Positions 61,407 through 64,000 of a DNA stretch of 64,000 nucleotides are shown in pieces; the first letter of the stretch is position 1; every line of letters begins with the position of its first letter. The position numbers were made by a program, and so were the translations under genes. The notes beneath the pieces were generated by a model that did not search any database, was not told the DNA's origin, and saw only the letters and a list, made by a program, of their open reading frames with translations. The stretch comes from an uncultured Flavobacteriales bacterium (GTDB taxonomy: Bacteria > Bacteroidota > Bacteroidia > Flavobacteriales_G > Salibacteraceae). The DNA is taken from assembly GCA_943788725.1 (NCBI GenBank), contig CALSRJ010000002.1, positions 310,001 to 374,000 on the forward strand. The letters are read 5' to 3'.

Positions 61407-62663
61407 TCACTTGATCAGCGCTCGTACTTCATCGTAGAGCTGCTGGTATTCGGCACGCTTTCCTAAATGCTTCCAATTTTTGAGAGCGAAGATGTATTCG
61501 TCTATCACCTCTATGCCTAGAATTGTCAAGAGTGTAAAGCCAAAGGGTAGCGCAATGCCTATCCATCCCAAATTTGTCATGGCAACAATGGTCATGATGG
61601 TCAGAAGAATGAGGTAGAAAACCAGGGTGCCAAAGATGCTGACCGAATTGTGAAAAATGACGTCTTTGATCTTGTGCTCCAGAATCCAGCGCACGATGCG
61701 GTACGGTAGCGCAATTGTCAACCAAGCAAGTGCGATAAATGGTGTTAGTATGATCAGTTGGAAGAGATATACTTCACGACCGAGGCGTTGCTTGAGGAGG
61801 CCTTCTCGGAAGGGATTCAGGTCCAGTTCTTGAGCTTTTTGTTTCCACTCACCTGATAATGCAGTGTCGCCTTTAACATTCAGGGCATGTACCAAGGCTT
61901 GTTCTTCCCGAAAGATGCTTGCATCCTCTATGGCCCATTCTTTCCGATCTTCTAAGCGCCCCATGCGCAATGCCATGAGCGCTTGTTCGGTAAGGTGGTC
62001 GTCCTTGTAATCCGTCACTTGGATAAAGTGATCTTCGAGCGACGCGTGCACCTCCTGGGTTAGGGCCTCGTAGGCTTTGTTCGGATTTTCGGCGTAACGC
62101 GCGTCGTACTTCGACACATCGATGGGCGCCGCAAAATTCACCATTACCGTACCGCGAAACATCCTGAATCGACTGTAGTTGGTGGCAATCGGCACGATGT
62201 ACATCTTCTTTCCTCCGTGTTTGTGCACATAATCCAAAGCGAGTCGTGCAGTTCCTTTTCGGATGGGTTGTAGGGTCTTTTCTTGGACGCAAACTCCTTC
62301 TGAGAAAATGAGCACCCTTCCGCTCTTGTCGAATTGGGCATAGCAATCTTTGAAACTCTGCTCGTTCTTATTCAACGAAGAAAACCCATCACGAATCCGA
62401 TACACGGGCAACATGTATATCGATCGGAAGATGGCATTCAAAGATTTTTTTTCGAACACATCTCCTCTCACCATTACAAATGTGGGCACATTGGTCAACA
62501 GAGGGGCAAAAAGATAGTCGATGGCTGAATTTGGATGGGTGCAAGCGTAAATGATCGGGCCGTCTGTAGGCAGTTCTTGCTCAAAGTGCACGTAAGCCTT
62601 TTTATACCAGCCGCGCAAGGTTAGGCGCAACCATTTACCGAGAAAATGAAAGAGTAGAATCAC
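61407..62663 (-). CDS. 1-acyl-sn-glycerol-3-phosphate acyltransferase-like protein
   Basis: 418 residues. PlsC-fold acyltransferase with motif I ACTHPNSAIDY (His...Asp), motif III region IFSEGVCV and IVPIATNYS. The His-to-Asp spacing is one residue longer than classic HX4D, as seen from memory in the HPNSFLD subfamily of Bacteroidota. Long C-terminal extension with two membrane helices (about 300-385). Likely acts in phospholipid synthesis or remodelling at the inner membrane. It converges on the VOC gene 2 bp away. Confidence 0.85.
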   Translation of the reverse strand: MILLFHFLGKWLRLTLRGWYKKAYVHFEQELPTDGPIIYACTHPNSAIDYLFAPLLTNVPTFVMVRGDVFEKKSLNAIFRSIYMLPVYRIRDGFSSLNKNEQSFKDCYAQFDKSGRVLIFSEGVCVQEKTLQPIRKGTARLALDYVHKHGGKKMYIVPIATNYSRFRMFRGTVMVNFAAPIDVSKYDARYAENPNKAYEALTQEVHASLEDHFIQVTDYKDDHLTEQALMALRMGRLEDRKEWAIEDASIFREEQALVHALNVKGDTALSGEWKQKAQELDLNPFREGLLKQRLGREVYLFQLIILTPFIALAWLTIALPYRIVRWILEHKIKDVIFHNSVSIFGTLVFYLILLTIMTIVAMTNLGWIGIALPFGFTLLTILGIEVIDEYIFALKNWKHLGKRAEYQQLYDEVRALIK

Positions 62664-62783
62664 GCTGCAAATGTAGGCTTGGGACGCATAGTCGAATCAT
62701 TCTGTTTGATGGGCTTTTATTTTGATGAGAATGCACCTGTCATCTGCTTTAACCTTCGTAATCTTGCGCAAAATTTCAGCACC

Positions 62784-64000
62784 ATGGAAGTCTCCTCAAT
62801 CAACCCCTGGACGTTAGAAGAAATCGAACGTTTCGAGACGCATTCCGTTGAAGAGACCGATCGAATCATCACCGCGGTCAACGATCAATACGGCCAGTGG
62901 AAGAAGACTTCGTTCGACGAGCGGACGCAATTGCTTCACAAAGTATCCGATGTGCTGACCGCCAACAAGAGAAAGTACGCGGAGCACATTTCCTTAGAAA
63001 TGGGAAAACCGATTGCTGAGGCCATCGCCGAAGTAGAGAAGTGTGCTTGGGTATGTCGTTACTATGCGGATCAATCTAAGACTTTCTTAGCTCCCAAGGT
63101 AATTGAGACCGACGCGAGCAAGAGCTACGTGAGCTACGAACCATTGGGCGTTATCTACGCGATCATGCCGTGGAATTTCCCGTTTTGGCAAGTGTTCCGT
63201 TTCGCAGCTCCTACGCTGATGGCTGGAAATACCGCCATTCTGAAGCACGCTCCAAACGTGACTAGATGCGCCCTCGATATCGAAGAGGTTTTCGCTGAGG
63301 CGGGTTATCCTAAAAATGCTTTCCGCACCCTTATCCTTGACAATGACCACGCGAGCAAGGTAATCGAGCACCCCTTGGTGCGCGCCGTCTCCCTTACTGG
63401 AAGTGAGCGTGCAGGGGTCGCTGTAGCATCAACTGCAGGAAAGGTGCTTAAACCCAGTCTGCTTGAGTTAGGAGGGAGCAATGCGGTCATCGTTTTGGCC
63501 GATGCAGATCTTGACGCGGCTGTGGATACTGGTTTTAAGGCAAGATTCCTCAATTCTGGACAAAGTTGTATCGCTGGTAAGCGCTTCATGATTGCCGACG
63601 AACTCTATGATGCTTACATCGAAAAGTTCAAGGCGAAGGTGGAAGGACTGAATTTTGCCGATCCGATCAGTGGTGATGCCAACATCGGTCCGTTGGCGAG
63701 GGTTGACCTCGCTGAGGGTATTGAGCGTCAGGTGGATGCATCCATCGCCCAAGGGGCCGTGCTCGTGCTTGGCGGAAAGCGAGATGGCGCAAAATACACA
63801 CCTACGATCTTGCGAGATGTGACACCTGAAATGCCCGCTTTTGGCGAAGAGACGTTCGGGCCTGTTGCACCGTTTATTCGCATCAAAAACCTCGACGAGG
63901 CCATTGAACTGAGCAACCGGTCAGCCTTCGGATTGGGGGTGACGGTATGCACTGGAAATGCAGAAGCCGTTTTGGCGCGCGTCAACGAGTTTGAAGAAGG
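62784..64000 (+). CDS. aldehyde dehydrogenase, succinate-semialdehyde type (partial)
   Basis: At least 405 codons from the ATG at 62784; it continues past the window. ALDH family: PWNFPFWQVFR, LTGSERAG, LELGGSNAVIVLADADL with the catalytic Glu, and NSGQSCIAGKRF with the nucleophilic Cys. The N-terminus (SSINPWTLEEIERF) and FPFWQVFR are close to NAD(P)-dependent succinate-semialdehyde dehydrogenases (Sad/GabD type). It oxidises an aldehyde to the acid; the exact substrate is inferred. It could also serve the aldehyde step of another pathway. Confidence 0.88.
   Translation, partial: MEVSSINPWTLEEIERFETHSVEETDRIITAVNDQYGQWKKTSFDERTQLLHKVSDVLTANKRKYAEHISLEMGKPIAEAIAEVEKCAWVCRYYADQSKTFLAPKVIETDASKSYVSYEPLGVIYAIMPWNFPFWQVFRFAAPTLMAGNTAILKHAPNVTRCALDIEEVFAEAGYPKNAFRTLILDNDHASKVIEHPLVRAVSLTGSERAGVAVASTAGKVLKPSLLELGGSNAVIVLADADLDAAVDTGFKARFLNSGQSCIAGKRFMIADELYDAYIEKFKAKVEGLNFADPISGDANIGPLARVDLAEGIERQVDASIAQGAVLVLGGKRDGAKYTPTILRDVTPEMPAFGEETFGPVAPFIRIKNLDEAIELSNRSAFGLGVTVCTGNAEAVLARVNEFEE

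Noticed and set aside
61407-62663. Broken catalytic motif in the acyltransferase (HX5D)
   Set aside because: The longer spacing is, from memory, usual in the HPNSFLD-type subfamily, so it is not taken as a defect.

Overview
The window comes from a member of the Bacteroidota, most likely the Flavobacteriales. The evidence is: secreted proteins with type IX secretion (T9SS) sorting domains, including SprB-type repeats and a type B (gliding-motility CTD) protein; the conserved order acpP-fabF-rnc-IPExxxVDY gene-pyk; a TonB receptor/HMA/HYC_CC_PP cassette; and Bacteroidota-style promoters (TTTG...TAnnTTTG). The GC level is moderate in the core and visibly lower in an accessory island.

Layout. 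1-44.2 kb is core chromosome. It holds small conserved proteins, a large BNR-repeat exoprotein, coiled-coil lipoproteins (one split by an in-frame TAG), tRNA-Val, a NhaP-type antiporter with a cyclic-nucleotide-binding-like domain, purN, an iodotyrosine-deiodinase-like nitroreductase, the acpP-fabF-rnc-pyk block, a glycosyltransferase, an AlkB-like monooxygenase, a lipid-kinase-like protein, a metal-related TonB cassette, der, a T9SS protein followed by an ECF sigma/anti-sigma/lipoprotein operon, era, and a dispersed phenylacetate-degradation set (paaJ, paaI-like, paaH, paaG, paaD, paaC) without paaA or paaB.

44.2-59.15 kb is an accessory island. It contains three nearly identical copies of one IS3-family element, a 120-bp remnant of the same element, and a fragment of a second IS3-type element. 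Between IS copies 1 and 2 lie four imperfect palindromes, all in one orientation, with the architecture of integron attC sites. The 7-base core ending one site is complementary to the core opening the next, as expected for integron gene cassettes. The cassettes carry TM2/DUF2752 membrane proteins and a type II toxin-antitoxin pair whose toxin is cut by IS copy 2. No integrase is in the window. The right part of the island holds a secreted DNA/RNA endonuclease, a 968-residue multi-domain membrane protein and a TPR-SpoIIE phosphatase, the last two AT-rich. None of the three IS copies shows a matching target duplication, and each joins unrelated sequences, so the island appears to be a mosaic made by recombination between IS copies.

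59.4-64 kb returns to core-like genes: an SDR oxidoreductase, a two-domain VOC protein, an acyltransferase and an aldehyde dehydrogenase that runs off the window.
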